A program made the position numbers and the translations under genes. Shown piece by piece: positions 17,768-26,735 of a stretch of 64,000 bases of DNA. The stretch lies in NCBI RefSeq assembly GCF_009697225.1, contig NZ_WIND01000002.1, forward strand, positions 310,001-374,000. Direction: 5' to 3'. This DNA is from Halovulum marinum (lineage in GTDB: Bacteria; Pseudomonadota; Alphaproteobacteria; Rhodobacterales; Rhodobacteraceae). How positions within the stretch are numbered: position 1 is the first letter of the stretch; each line of letters starts with the position of its first letter. The notes under the pieces were generated by a model that worked only from the letters and a program-made list of their open reading frames with translations, had not been told where the DNA came from and made no database searches.

Positions 17768-19849
17768 CTATAGCCTGACCCCGTTGACGGTCCACATCGT
17801 GTTCGGAAACGCGTTCGGCAGCTGCAGCCCGGCCTGCATCAGCGCCGTGCCCGACAGGTCCACCGCCTCGCCCTTGGCCAGCGGCGACAGATCCGACCGG
17901 TTCAGGGTGGCGGTGACCTCGCCGGGGTTTTCCAGCTGCACGCGGTAGCGCGCCGCCGGGTCCAGCCCCGACAGCCGCAGCGGCCGGGCAAGGATCTGCC
18001 GGCTGGCGTCCATCTGCGCGGCGAAAAGCGCGAACTCGCTGCCGTCGCGGGCGACGTGCATCTCGGCGATCACGTCCGGGTCCGCGCTTTCCAGCCGGTG
18101 CAGGCGGCCGGTGTGCAGCAGCCCGCGCCGCGCCTTGAAGCGGGCGATGGCGGCGGTCAGCGCCTCGGTTTCCGCGTCCGACAGTTCGGCCAGATCCATC
18201 TCGACGCCCATCGCGCGGGTGCCGGCAACGGCGGCGCGGAATTCCATCGGCAAGACGCGGCCCGAGGTGTGGCAGACCCGCGGCCCGACATGAGAGCCGG
18301 TGATCTCGGGCGGGAAGAAGCAGGACGCGCCGCGCTGGATCCTGACCCGCTCCAGCGCGTCATTGCTGTCCGAGGCCCAGAACCGGTGGGTCAGCGACAG
18401 GATCTCGAAATCCACCCGCCCGCCGCCCGAGGAGCAGCTTTCGATCTCGACGTTCGGGTGATCCGCGCGGATGGCCGCGAACAGGCGCGCGACCGCCGCC
18501 GCCTGCGCCGGGTCCGACACCGGCAGCTGCCGGTTATGGTCCCATTTCAGATAGGCGATGTCATAGTCGGACAGGATCCTGCCGATCGCGTCGCGGATGT
18601 ATTCCGCCGGGCCGGGCTTGCGGAAGTCCAGCACCAGCTGGTTGCGGCCGCGGACCTGGTCCGCCGGGCCCAGCACCCAGTGCGGGTGCGCGCGGTAAAG
18701 ATCGCTGTCCTCGTTGATCATCTCGGGCTCGACCCAGAGGCCGAACTCCATGCCCTCGGCCTTCACATGGTCGATCAGCGGCGTCAGCCCGTCCGGCCAC
18801 TTGCGCCGGTCGATGGTCCAGTCGCCCAGGCCGGAGGTGTCGTCGTCGCGCACGCCGAACCAGCCGTCGTCCAGCACGAAACGCTCGACGCCCAGACCGG
18901 CGGCCCGGCTCGCCAGCGCCTTCAGCTGGTCGAGCTTGTGGTCGAAATAGACCGCCTCCCAGCAGTTGTAGTGCACCGGGCGCGGCCTGGCCGGGTCCGG
19001 GAAGCGCACGACGTGTTGGCGGACATGCTCGTGGAAGCCCTGCGAGACACCGTTCAGCCCGTCGCCCGAGCGGGCGGCGATCAGCGTCAGCTCCGGGAAG
19101 TCGGCCGCGTCCGCATCGCTCAGATCGACGCCGAAGCGGATCTGGCGGCGGCCGTCGGGCAGTTCCTCGGCGGCCAGCGTGTGGCCGCCGGAATGCGCCA
19201 GCGTCAGGCCCCAGGCCTCGCCGCCGGTTTCGGTCGTGCCGCGGGCGGGGATCAGGATGCCGGGGAAACGCTCGTGGCTGGTGCGCCCGCCGGGGGCGGC
19301 GGTGCTGTGCGCGCCTTGGGCCCAGGGGACGCGGTTCATCTGGAACTCGCCGGTCCAGCGGCCGGTGAAGGTGACGATCTCGTCCGAGGCCTGCGGGCCG
19401 GGCAGCACCGGCGCCGCCAGTGACACCGGGCGCACACCGTCGCCCGCGATCTTCAGCGTCAGCGCGATGACGCCGCTTTCGGCATAAGGCGTCGCGGTCA
19501 GTTTCCAGTCGAGGCCGGTGCCATCATCGCGGAAGCCAAGCACCAGCGCCTCGCCGTCCTGCTCCGAGGCGAAGCGGAATGCGGTGCGCACCGGCACGCC
19601 CGCGGCGTCGAAGGCGACCAGCCCCGGCTGCCCCTGGAACTGGCGGCCGCGCTCGGGGGTCAGCGACACCTCGGCGACCTCGTCCAGCATCCCGCCGGCA
19701 GGCGCGATGCGTCCGGCGGCGGCGAGCGTGTCGAGGTTCTCGTCGCCGGGCAGGGGCGCGGACCAGTAGACGACCTCGGGCAGGCGGCCGTCGAAACTGG
19801 CCAGCACCATGGTCTGCGCCGGCGTGTCAAGCCGCCAGCATCGGATCAT
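17768..19849 (-). CDS. alpha-galactosidase, glycoside hydrolase family 36
   Basis: A 693-residue enzyme with the GH36 order: N-terminal beta-sandwich (1-285), a barrel starting VHYNCWEAVYFDH, and a C-terminal beta domain. The nucleophile is Asp437 in AYLKWDHNR and the acid/base aspartate lies in FWASDSNDALERVRIQ (residues 494-497). CSSGGGRVD contributes to galactose recognition. There is no signal peptide, so it is cytoplasmic. The ATG overlaps the stop of the upstream permease in ATGA. It releases galactose from imported alpha-galactosides (melibiose, raffinose, galactosylglycerol or similar), feeding the downstream kinase and aldolase route after oxidation. Confidence 0.93.
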   Translation of the reverse strand: MIRCWRLDTPAQTMVLASFDGRLPEVVYWSAPLPGDENLDTLAAAGRIAPAGGMLDEVAEVSLTPERGRQFQGQPGLVAFDAAGVPVRTAFRFASEQDGEALVLGFRDDGTGLDWKLTATPYAESGVIALTLKIAGDGVRPVSLAAPVLPGPQASDEIVTFTGRWTGEFQMNRVPWAQGAHSTAAPGGRTSHERFPGILIPARGTTETGGEAWGLTLAHSGGHTLAAEELPDGRRQIRFGVDLSDADAADFPELTLIAARSGDGLNGVSQGFHEHVRQHVVRFPDPARPRPVHYNCWEAVYFDHKLDQLKALASRAAGLGVERFVLDDGWFGVRDDDTSGLGDWTIDRRKWPDGLTPLIDHVKAEGMEFGLWVEPEMINEDSDLYRAHPHWVLGPADQVRGRNQLVLDFRKPGPAEYIRDAIGRILSDYDIAYLKWDHNRQLPVSDPAQAAAVARLFAAIRADHPNVEIESCSSGGGRVDFEILSLTHRFWASDSNDALERVRIQRGASCFFPPEITGSHVGPRVCHTSGRVLPMEFRAAVAGTRAMGVEMDLAELSDAETEALTAAIARFKARRGLLHTGRLHRLESADPDVIAEMHVARDGSEFALFAAQMDASRQILARPLRLSGLDPAARYRVQLENPGEVTATLNRSDLSPLAKGEAVDLSGTALMQAGLQLPNAFPNTMWTVNGVRL

Positions 19850-20694
19850 TTCACCGCCCCGAGGGTCAGCCCGGCGATGAAGTGGCGCTGCATCAGGAAG
19901 AACATCGCCACCGGCGGCAGCGCGGCGACGATGCTGCCGGCGCTCATCAGGTGGTAGGCGGCGCGGTACTGCGCGTTGAAGCTGGTGATGCCGGCGGTGA
20001 CCGGCTGGCTGTCGGCGCCCTGGGTCAGCACGATCGCCCAGAAATAGTCGTTCCAGATGAAGGTGAAGATCAGCACCGCCAGCGCCGCCAGCGCCGGTTT
20101 CATCAGCGGCAGCACGACGTACCAGAAGATCCGGAACTCGCTGACGCCCTCGACCCGGGCGGCCTCGATCAGCTCTTTCGGCAGGGCGCGGATGAAGTTG
20201 CGCATGAACAGCGTGCAGAACCCGGTCTGGAAGGCGATGTGGAACAGCACCAGCCCGGTCTTGGTGTCGTAGAGGCCCATGTCCAGCGTCAGCTCGCGCA
20301 CCGGCACCATCAGGATCTGGAACGGCACGAAGTTGCCCGCCACGAACATGAAGAAGATCCAGATGTTGCCGCGGAAGCCGTAGATCCCCAGCGCGAACCC
20401 GGTCATCGACGACAGCGCCACCGCGCCCAGCACCGTCGGCACGGTGATCAGCACCGAGTTCAGCAGATAGCGCGGCATGTCCGAGCCGGCGAACACCAGC
20501 CCGTAGTTCTCGATGAAGTTGAACGACGACGGCCAGCCCCAGTAGTTCGCGCTGGCGAAATCGCCGTCGGGCTTGATCGAGAACACGGCCACCGCGATCA
20601 GCGGCAGCAGCCACAGGATCAGCGCGAAGGGCAGCAGCGTCTGGTAGGTCAGCTGCCAGGGCCGCGAGGTCTTCGCGATGGGTGTCGGGAACAT
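19846..20694 (-). CDS. carbohydrate ABC transporter permease, MalG/LacG type
   Basis: A 282-residue inner-membrane protein with six helices and the CUT1 coupling motif EAARVEGVSEFRIFWYVVLP. It ends AGLTLGAVK, as many MalG-like permeases do. GGAGGA lies six bases upstream of the ATG. The start overlaps by one base (TGATG) the stop of a 77-codon small ORF, and the stop overlaps the alpha-galactosidase start (ATGA). With the MalF-like permease and binding protein it forms the galactoside importer. Confidence 0.93.
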   Translation of the reverse strand: MFPTPIAKTSRPWQLTYQTLLPFALILWLLPLIAVAVFSIKPDGDFASANYWGWPSSFNFIENYGLVFAGSDMPRYLLNSVLITVPTVLGAVALSSMTGFALGIYGFRGNIWIFFMFVAGNFVPFQILMVPVRELTLDMGLYDTKTGLVLFHIAFQTGFCTLFMRNFIRALPKELIEAARVEGVSEFRIFWYVVLPLMKPALAALAVLIFTFIWNDYFWAIVLTQGADSQPVTAGITSFNAQYRAAYHLMSAGSIVAALPPVAMFFLMQRHFIAGLTLGAVK

Positions 20695-20927
20695 CAGTTG
20701 TCCTCCCGCTGGGGCCGGCCGGCCTGCGCCGTCAAGGGCAGCAAGGCCCGGATCGTGTCATGAGAATGCGTCGGCCGGTGGCGAGGCTCGTCCTTCGGTG
20801 CGACCGCGCCGATGCCGGCGGACATCTTGCCGCCGGGCGTCCGGACCTCGCCGCCGCCTTGGCGCCCGGAGACCGGAAAGCCGCCGCGGATCGCGGGGAC
20901 GGTCGTGCGGAACCGGTGCCCGGCCAT
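20694..20927 (-). CDS. small hypothetical ORF nested exactly between the two permease genes
   Basis: A 77-residue basic reading frame (MAGHRFRTTVPAIRGG...) with no recognised domain or membrane segment. Its ATG overlaps the MalF-like permease stop in TGATG, and its own stop overlaps the MalG-like permease start in TGATG. AGAGGGG lies six bases before its ATG. About 90% of its codons end in G or C, like its neighbours. The double coupling suggests that ribosomes pass through it, whether or not the peptide matters. Permease genes of this class are usually adjacent, so the insertion is unusual. No function can be assigned. Confidence 0.5.
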   Translation of the reverse strand: MAGHRFRTTVPAIRGGFPVSGRQGGGEVRTPGGKMSAGIGAVAPKDEPRHRPTHSHDTIRALLPLTAQAGRPQREDN

Positions 20928-21862
20928 CACCGGCCCCTCTCGTCGCGGTACATCTTGGTCAGGAAGAAGGTGATGTAGACCATCATGATCAGGAACAGCA
21001 CCACCGCGATGGCCGCGCCATAGCCGTAGCGGAAGCCGTATTCGCTGAGCGCCACCTCGAACATGTAGAAGGCCAGCACCCGGCTTTCGCCGAACGGGCC
21101 GCCGTTGGTCATGATCGAGATCAGGTCGAACGAGCGCAGCGCGCCGATGATCGTCACCACGAAGGCGATGAAGGTCGCGGGCTTGAGCTGCGGCAGCACC
21201 ACGTACCACAGCATCCGCGCGCCCTTGGCGCCGTCCAGCCGGCCGGCCTCGATCTGCTCGGGGTCGACCGCGTTCAGCCCGGTCAGGTACAGGATCATGC
21301 AGTACGCGGTCTGCGGCCACAGCCCGGCGGCGATGATGCCGTAGGTCACGTAGCGCTCGTCGCCCAGCACGTTGATCGGGCCGGCGCCGAAGGTGCCCAG
21401 GATCGTGTTCAGCAGCCCGAAGGTCGGGTCGTAGAACCAGCTGAACACCAGCCCCACGACCACTTGGCTGATCACGAACGGAAAGAAGAACAGCGACTTG
21501 TAAAGCCGGATGCCGACCACCGTCTGGTTCAGGAACAGCGCGATGAACAGCCCCGCCGGGATCGCCAGCATGTACAGCACCAGCCAGATCACGTTGTTGC
21601 GCAGCGAGGTGTAGAACGCGTCGTCGTAGTAAAGCTCTTCGTAGTTGTAGAGCCCGACGAACGTCTTCTCGCCCAGCCCGTCCCACTGGTAGAACGAGAT
21701 CTGGAACGACTGGAAGATCGGGAAGATCACGTAGAACAGGAAGAAGATCATCCCCGGCGCCAGGAAGATCCACGGCGCGAGCCGGATCTGGTTGCGGCGC
21801 CACCAGCTGCGCGCCACCGCGGGCGGGGCGACGTGGGTGGTGGGAAGCACGGGCTGGGTCAT
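20927..21862 (-). CDS. carbohydrate ABC transporter permease, MalF/LacF type
   Basis: A 311-residue inner-membrane permease starting MTQPVLPTTHV. A longer in-frame start adds 17 basic/proline residues and is less likely. Six helices begin at IRLAPWIFLAPGMIFFLFYV. The coupling motif is EAGRLDGAKGARMLWYVVLPQLKPATF. It pairs with the MalG-like permease and the binding protein encoded upstream. A GC-rich hairpin (21936-21960) separates it from the binding protein gene. Confidence 0.92.
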   Translation of the reverse strand: MTQPVLPTTHVAPPAVARSWWRRNQIRLAPWIFLAPGMIFFLFYVIFPIFQSFQISFYQWDGLGEKTFVGLYNYEELYYDDAFYTSLRNNVIWLVLYMLAIPAGLFIALFLNQTVVGIRLYKSLFFFPFVISQVVVGLVFSWFYDPTFGLLNTILGTFGAGPINVLGDERYVTYGIIAAGLWPQTAYCMILYLTGLNAVDPEQIEAGRLDGAKGARMLWYVVLPQLKPATFIAFVVTIIGALRSFDLISIMTNGGPFGESRVLAFYMFEVALSEYGFRYGYGAAIAVVLFLIMMVYITFFLTKMYRDERGR

Positions 21863-21935
21863 GGGCTGTGGGCTCCGGCTTGGACGGCGGCGGGGCGCAG
21901 GGCCGGGGACCATGCGCCGCCAGCGGCGGGACGTG

Positions 21936-21960
21936 CCGGGGGCGGGCGCGCCGCCCCCGG
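21936..21960 (-). other. stem-loop between binding-protein and permease genes
   Basis: CCGGGGGC (21936-21943) pairs with GCCCCCGG (21953-21960), and the loop GGGCGCGCC can pair further. It sits just after the binding-protein stop without a T-tract. Hairpins in this place are known in other sugar operons to protect the upstream message so that binding protein is made in excess; this role is inferred here. An imperfect 12-base direct repeat (TCAGGTCACCTG/TCAGGTCACTTG) lies next to it at 21967-21990. Confidence 0.5.
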
Positions 21961-21983
21961 ACCGGGTCAGGTCACCTGTCAGG

Positions 21984-23246
21984 TCACTTGTAGATCCGGG
22001 CGCGGGTGCGCTCGAGCCGGTCGAGGATCCGGTCCAGGTTGTCCGGCTTGACCATGAACTCCTGGAAGCCCTCCATCGCGACCTTGGCCATCTCGGCCGG
22101 GAAGTCGCGGTCGAAGAACTGCGCGACGCCGCCGGGGCTGTTCGAGGACAGCATCTCGAAGCCCTGGTTCAGGAACTCGTCGTCGTCGACCGAGGACTGC
22201 GCGTTGACCGGCAGCTGGCCCAGGTTCTCGCCGTTGTTGATCCGGGTCTGCACGTCGGGCGAGACCACGAAGCGCAGGAAGGCGCGCGCGGCGTCCTTGT
22301 TCGAGGCGTTCGCCGGGATGTGGAAGGTATCGGTCGGCGCGTCCTCGGCCAGTTCCACGTCCGGATTGATCGCCGGGAACTGGTAGAAGTCGAGCTGCTC
22401 GTCGGTCAGCCCGGCCTCGCGCAGCGGCGCGACGGCGAAGTTGCCCATCAGATAGGCCGCGGCCTCGCCGTTGACCATGAAGGGCAGCGCCTCCTGCCAG
22501 GAATAGGCGGTGTGGTTGTCGATGTACGCGCCCATGTCGATCAGCTCGCGCCAGTTGGCGAAGGTCTGCTTCACGCGCTCGTCGGTCCACGCGATCTCGC
22601 CGTTGGCCAGCGCCATGTGGAAGTCGTAGCCGTGGGTGCGCAGGTTCAGGTAGTCGAACCAGCCGCCGGCGGTCCACAGGAACTTGGTGCCGATGGTGAA
22701 GCACTTGCGCCCCGAGTCCAGGATCGCCTGGCAGTTCGCCTTGAACGCGTCCCAGGTCTTCGGCTCTTCCAGGCCCAGTTCGTCGTAGATGTCCTCGCGG
22801 TAGTACACGCCCCACTGGTAGTAGGTATAGGGCACGCCCCACTGCTTGCCGTCGATGGTCATCGCGCCCTTGGTCGAGGCCAGGTTGTCGGCGATCTCGG
22901 GCTCGGCCCACAGGTCCGACACGTCCTCGAACAGACCCGCCTCGACATAGGGCTTCATCCGGTTGGCGGCGTACCAGGTGGCGACGTCGGGCGCGTTCGC
23001 GGTCAGGAAGTTGCGGATCTGCGTCTTGTAGGCCTCGCGGTCGATGATCGTGGTCTCGATGTTCAGGTCCGGGTGCTGTTCCTGAAACTGCGCGATCATC
23101 TGCTCCATCGTCGCGCGCGGCGCCGGGTTGGAGGTGTCGAGGAAGATCTTCAGATCGCCGCTCAGGCTGTCCTGTCCGAAGGCCGCGCCGGCTGCCAGCG
23201 CAAGGGCGGCCGCCCCGGCGAGGGTCGAGGTCAGGGTGTATCGCAT
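21984..23246 (-). CDS. sugar ABC transporter periplasmic binding protein (CUT1 family)
   Basis: A 420-residue exported protein: signal peptide of about 24 residues (cleavage at GAAFGQ), then a MalE-like two-lobe fold. Visible marks are LKIFLDTSNPAPRATMEQMI, APDVATWYAANRM, WGVPYTYYQWGVYYRED and FHIPANASNKDAARAFLRFVVSPD. It is the first gene of the leftward galactoside operon and delivers the sugar to the two permeases. GGGAGAGAG precedes the ATG. A TTGACA promoter lies upstream (23304-23334), facing the IclR gene's promoter. Confidence 0.93.
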   Translation of the reverse strand: MRYTLTSTLAGAAALALAAGAAFGQDSLSGDLKIFLDTSNPAPRATMEQMIAQFQEQHPDLNIETTIIDREAYKTQIRNFLTANAPDVATWYAANRMKPYVEAGLFEDVSDLWAEPEIADNLASTKGAMTIDGKQWGVPYTYYQWGVYYREDIYDELGLEEPKTWDAFKANCQAILDSGRKCFTIGTKFLWTAGGWFDYLNLRTHGYDFHMALANGEIAWTDERVKQTFANWRELIDMGAYIDNHTAYSWQEALPFMVNGEAAAYLMGNFAVAPLREAGLTDEQLDFYQFPAINPDVELAEDAPTDTFHIPANASNKDAARAFLRFVVSPDVQTRINNGENLGQLPVNAQSSVDDDEFLNQGFEMLSSNSPGGVAQFFDRDFPAEMAKVAMEGFQEFMVKPDNLDRILDRLERTRARIYK

Positions 23247-23268
23247 CGGTGTTCTCTCTCCCTTGGTT

Positions 23269-23285
23269 GTTCCATTATTCGGAAC
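23269..23285. promoter_or_regulatory. candidate operator palindrome for the IclR regulator
   Basis: GTTCC (23269-23273) and GGAAC (23281-23285) form an inverted repeat with a 7-base centre, flanked by two copies of CTTGGTT (23262-23268 and 23285-23291). It lies just downstream of the leftward promoter's -10, a position where a bound repressor would block the galactoside operon. IclR-family proteins often use GTTCC/GGAAC-like half-sites; assignment here is inference. Confidence 0.4.
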
Positions 23286-23298
23286 TTGGTTTTAGATA

Positions 23299-23328
23299 TT
23301 GAAATCTTAACCGCGAATCACCTATGTT
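23299..23328 (+). promoter_or_regulatory. candidate promoter for the IclR-ATPase transcript
   Basis: TTGAAA (23299-23304) and TATGTT (23323-23328) are spaced by 18 bases in the AT-rich divergent region. The -10 abuts the -35 of the opposite promoter, so the two polymerases would compete for overlapping sites. Confidence 0.4.
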
Positions 23329-23334
23329 TGTCAA
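23304..23334 (-). promoter_or_regulatory. candidate sigma-70 promoter for the galactoside operon
   Basis: On the minus strand a perfect TTGACA (23329-23334) is followed after 19 bases by TAAGAT (23304-23309). Transcription would start near 23297, upstream of the GTTCC/GGAAC palindrome and the binding-protein gene. Confidence 0.5.
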
Positions 23335-23354
23335 CAGCCGCACAGATCAAAATC

Positions 23355-23402
23355 GGGCCGAACGACGGGCCGAACGACGGGCCGAAAGACGTCCCGAAAG
23401 AC
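23355..23402 (+). repeat. four tandem 12-bp repeats upstream of the IclR gene
   Basis: Units at 23355, 23367, 23379 and 23391. The first two are identical GGGCCGAACGAC, the third is GGGCCGAAAGAC and the fourth GTCCCGAAAGAC. They end about 25 bases before the regulator's start codon and would lie in its leader RNA or act as a DNA-level site. Confidence 0.85.
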
Positions 23403-23427
23403 GGGGCGCGCGGGCAGGAGGGTGGAA

Positions 23428-24234
23428 ATGGCGACGGGCGACGGCACGGTCGGAAAGGCGCTGGAGGTTCTGGACAGGGTGGCCGGCTTCGGCCGCCCGG
23501 TGCGGTTCTCCGAGCTGCTGGCCGGCAGCCCCTATCCCAAGGCGACGCTGTACCGGCTGCTGCAGACGCTGGTGCACCAGCGGATGCTGACCTACGACGC
23601 CGACCGCGCCGCCTATGCGCCGGGCATCCGCCTGGTGCGGCTGGCGCACAACGCCTGGACCCATTCGACGCTGGCGCCGATCGCGCGCCAGCACCTCGAC
23701 GCGCTGGCCGCCGAGATCGGCGAGACCGTGCACCTGGCGCAGCTGGACCACGCGCAGGTGCTGTACGTCGACAAGCGCAGCTCGGCGGTGCCGGTCGAGA
23801 TGATCAGCCAGACCGGCAAGGTCGGCCCGGCCTACTGCACCGGCATCGGCAAGGCGATGCTGGCCTTCCTGCCGCTGGACCTGCTGGACTGGGTGCTGTC
23901 GCAGCAGTCCTTCCACGCCTTCACCGCCGCCACCATCACCTCGGAGCGGGCGCTGCGCCGCGAGCTGGAGCAGATCCGCGCCGAGGGCCACGCCTTCGAC
24001 CGCGAGGAGCACGAGCCGGGGATCATCTGCATCGCCGCGCCGATCCTGACCCCCAAGGGCGGGCTGCTGGGCGGGCTGTCGGTGACCTCGACCACCCGGC
24101 GCCGCGATCTCGACGACCTGGCGCCGCTGGCGCCGCGGCTGAAGGCGACCGCCGTCCGGATCGCCGCCGATGCCGAAAGCTGGCACTTTCCGGACCAGAC
24201 CCCGAAACCCCTGCCCGGCCGGACCGGGACCTGA
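23428..24234 (+). CDS. IclR family transcriptional regulator of the galactoside locus
   Basis: A 268-residue regulator. The winged helix (about 5-65) includes GKALEVLDRVAGFGRPVRFSEL and PKATLYRLLQTLVHQRML. The IclR effector domain follows, with GETVHLAQLDHAQVLYVDKR, PAYCTGIGKAMLAFL and PGIICIAAPIL. The ATG at 23428 is chosen over a GTG at 23422 because AGGAGGG (23416-23422) gives a five-base spacer. It is divergent from the importer/galactosidase operon and 14 bases before the ATPase gene. It most likely controls both transcripts in response to a galactoside or a galactose breakdown product. Confidence 0.92.
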   Translation: MATGDGTVGKALEVLDRVAGFGRPVRFSELLAGSPYPKATLYRLLQTLVHQRMLTYDADRAAYAPGIRLVRLAHNAWTHSTLAPIARQHLDALAAEIGETVHLAQLDHAQVLYVDKRSSAVPVEMISQTGKVGPAYCTGIGKAMLAFLPLDLLDWVLSQQSFHAFTAATITSERALRRELEQIRAEGHAFDREEHEPGIICIAAPILTPKGGLLGGLSVTSTTRRRDLDDLAPLAPRLKATAVRIAADAESWHFPDQTPKPLPGRTGT

Positions 24235-24248
24235 CGGAGAACGAAAGC

Positions 24249-25306
<1,058 letters not shown>

Positions 25307-25310
<4 letters not shown>

Positions 25311-26083
25311 GCGGTGCGTCGCACCGGCCGCCGCGGACGCTGATCGTCCTGGCCCATCCGGAGCCGCGCGCGTTTACCGCGGCCTGGGCCGGGGCGACGG
25401 CGGCCGCCTGCCGCGCGCTGGGGCAGGGGGTGACGGTCTCGGATCTCTACGCCGCCGGGTTCGATCCGGCCGAGCGCGCGGCGCACTACCCCGGCCGGGC
25501 GGGGCGGTTCGACGTCATGGCCGAGCAGGACCGCGCCGCCGCCGAGGGGCGGCTGCCCGGCGACGTCGCCGCCGAGCTGGCCCGGATCGCCGCCGCCGAC
25601 CGGGTGATCTTCCACTTCCCGCTGTGGTGGTTCGCGCCGCCGGCGATGCTGAAGGGCTGGTGCGAACGGGTGCTGGTGCACGGCGTCGCCCACGCCAGTC
25701 GCCGCCGCTTCGACACCGGCCCGTACCGCGGCAAGACCGCGCTGTTCTGCGTCACCACCGGCGCCAGCGCCGCCGAATCCGGCCCCGACGGGCGCGAAGG
25801 CGACAGCCGGCTGCTGCTCTGGCCGCTGGCGCAGACGCTGCGCTACTGCGGCTTCGCGGTGAAGCGGCCGGTGCTGGTGCACGGCGTGCACGGTTTTCAC
25901 CGCGGCGCGGCGCGCGCGGCGCTGGAGGCCCGGCTGGAACGGGTGCTGCGCGACCAGCAGGCGGTGATCGCCGGCTTCGAGGCGCGGCCGGCGCTGCGCT
26001 TCAACGCCGACGCCGAGTTCGACGCCGACGGCCGGCTGCGCCGGGGGGCCGAAAGCGTGACCCCGTTCATCCGCCACCGCTGA
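25307..26083 (+). CDS. NAD(P)H dehydrogenase (quinone)-like flavodoxin-fold protein, start codon unclear
   Basis: The frame encodes a flavodoxin-fold oxidoreductase of the NQO/MdaB/YwrO group: TLIVLAHPEPRAFTAAW at the N-terminus, then VIFHFPLWWFAPPAMLKGWCERVLVHGVA and GKTALFCVTTGA, which bind the flavin. The domain begins at about 25340, yet there is no ATG, GTG or TTG in frame nearby. The only candidates are CTG at 25307, overlapping the ATPase stop as CTGA, or CTG at 25340. The next Met is 70 residues into the domain. It may use a CTG start coupled to the ATPase gene, or there may be a sequence error. Confidence 0.75.
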
Positions 26084-26192
26084 GCCGTCCCGACGCCGCG
26101 GATTTTCCTGCGCACGGCAAGACCTTGCCTGTTTCCGAACGCGCCGCGCTGCGTTACCAAGGCGGGACCGAACTCAACAGCACGGCCGCCGC

Positions 26193-26735
26193 TTGCCCAC
26201 ACCCGACGACATCTCGCGCCTGATCGCCCGCGTCGCGCTTGCCGACCGGCCGGCCTTCGATTCGCTTTATGCCCACACCTCGGCGAAACTTTTCGGCGTC
26301 GTGCTCCGTCTCTTGAATGACCGGGCCGAGGCGGAGGACGCGCTGCAGGAGGTGTTCGTGAAGGTGTGGCAGCGCGCGGACCGGTACACGGTTTCGGGGG
26401 CAAGCCCGATGTCCTGGCTGATCGCGATCGCGCGCAACCATGCCATCGACCGGCTGCGGGCGCGGCGCGGGCCGGCGGCGCCGATCGACGTCGCCGCCGA
26501 GATCGCCGACCCGGCGCCGTCGCCCGAGGCCGCGACCGTCGCCGCCTCCGAGCGCGGCCGGATCGAGAACTGCCTCGGCCGGCTCGATACCTACCGCGCC
26601 TGGGCGGTGCGGGCGGCCTATCTTGAGGGGCACTCGTACCGGCAGATCGCGGATCGACTGGATGTGCCGCTGAACACGGTACGGACCTGGCTGCGCCGCA
26701 GCCTTCTGAAGCTGAGACAGTGTCTGGAAGAATGA
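26193..26735 (+). CDS. ECF-type sigma-70 family RNA polymerase sigma factor
   Basis: A 180-residue sigma factor. Region 2 includes FDSLYAHTSAKLFGVVLRLL, the core-binding DRAEAEDALQEVFVKVWQRA and the promoter-melting ASPMSWLIAIARNHAIDRLR. Region 4 includes WAVRAAYLEGHSYRQIADRLDVPLNTVRTWLRRSL. The start is TTG at 26193. Its stop overlaps the next gene's ATG (ATGA), and that gene encodes the matching anti-sigma factor. The pairing resembles SigK/RskA-type modules; the regulon and stimulus are unknown. Confidence 0.92.
   Translation: MPTPDDISRLIARVALADRPAFDSLYAHTSAKLFGVVLRLLNDRAEAEDALQEVFVKVWQRADRYTVSGASPMSWLIAIARNHAIDRLRARRGPAAPIDVAAEIADPAPSPEAATVAASERGRIENCLGRLDTYRAWAVRAAYLEGHSYRQIADRLDVPLNTVRTWLRRSLLKLRQCLEE

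Noticed and set aside
23324-23590. A small frame over the 12-bp repeats encoding repeated AERR units
   Set aside because: It is out of frame with the IclR gene, has no ribosome site and runs into the regulator's coding region.
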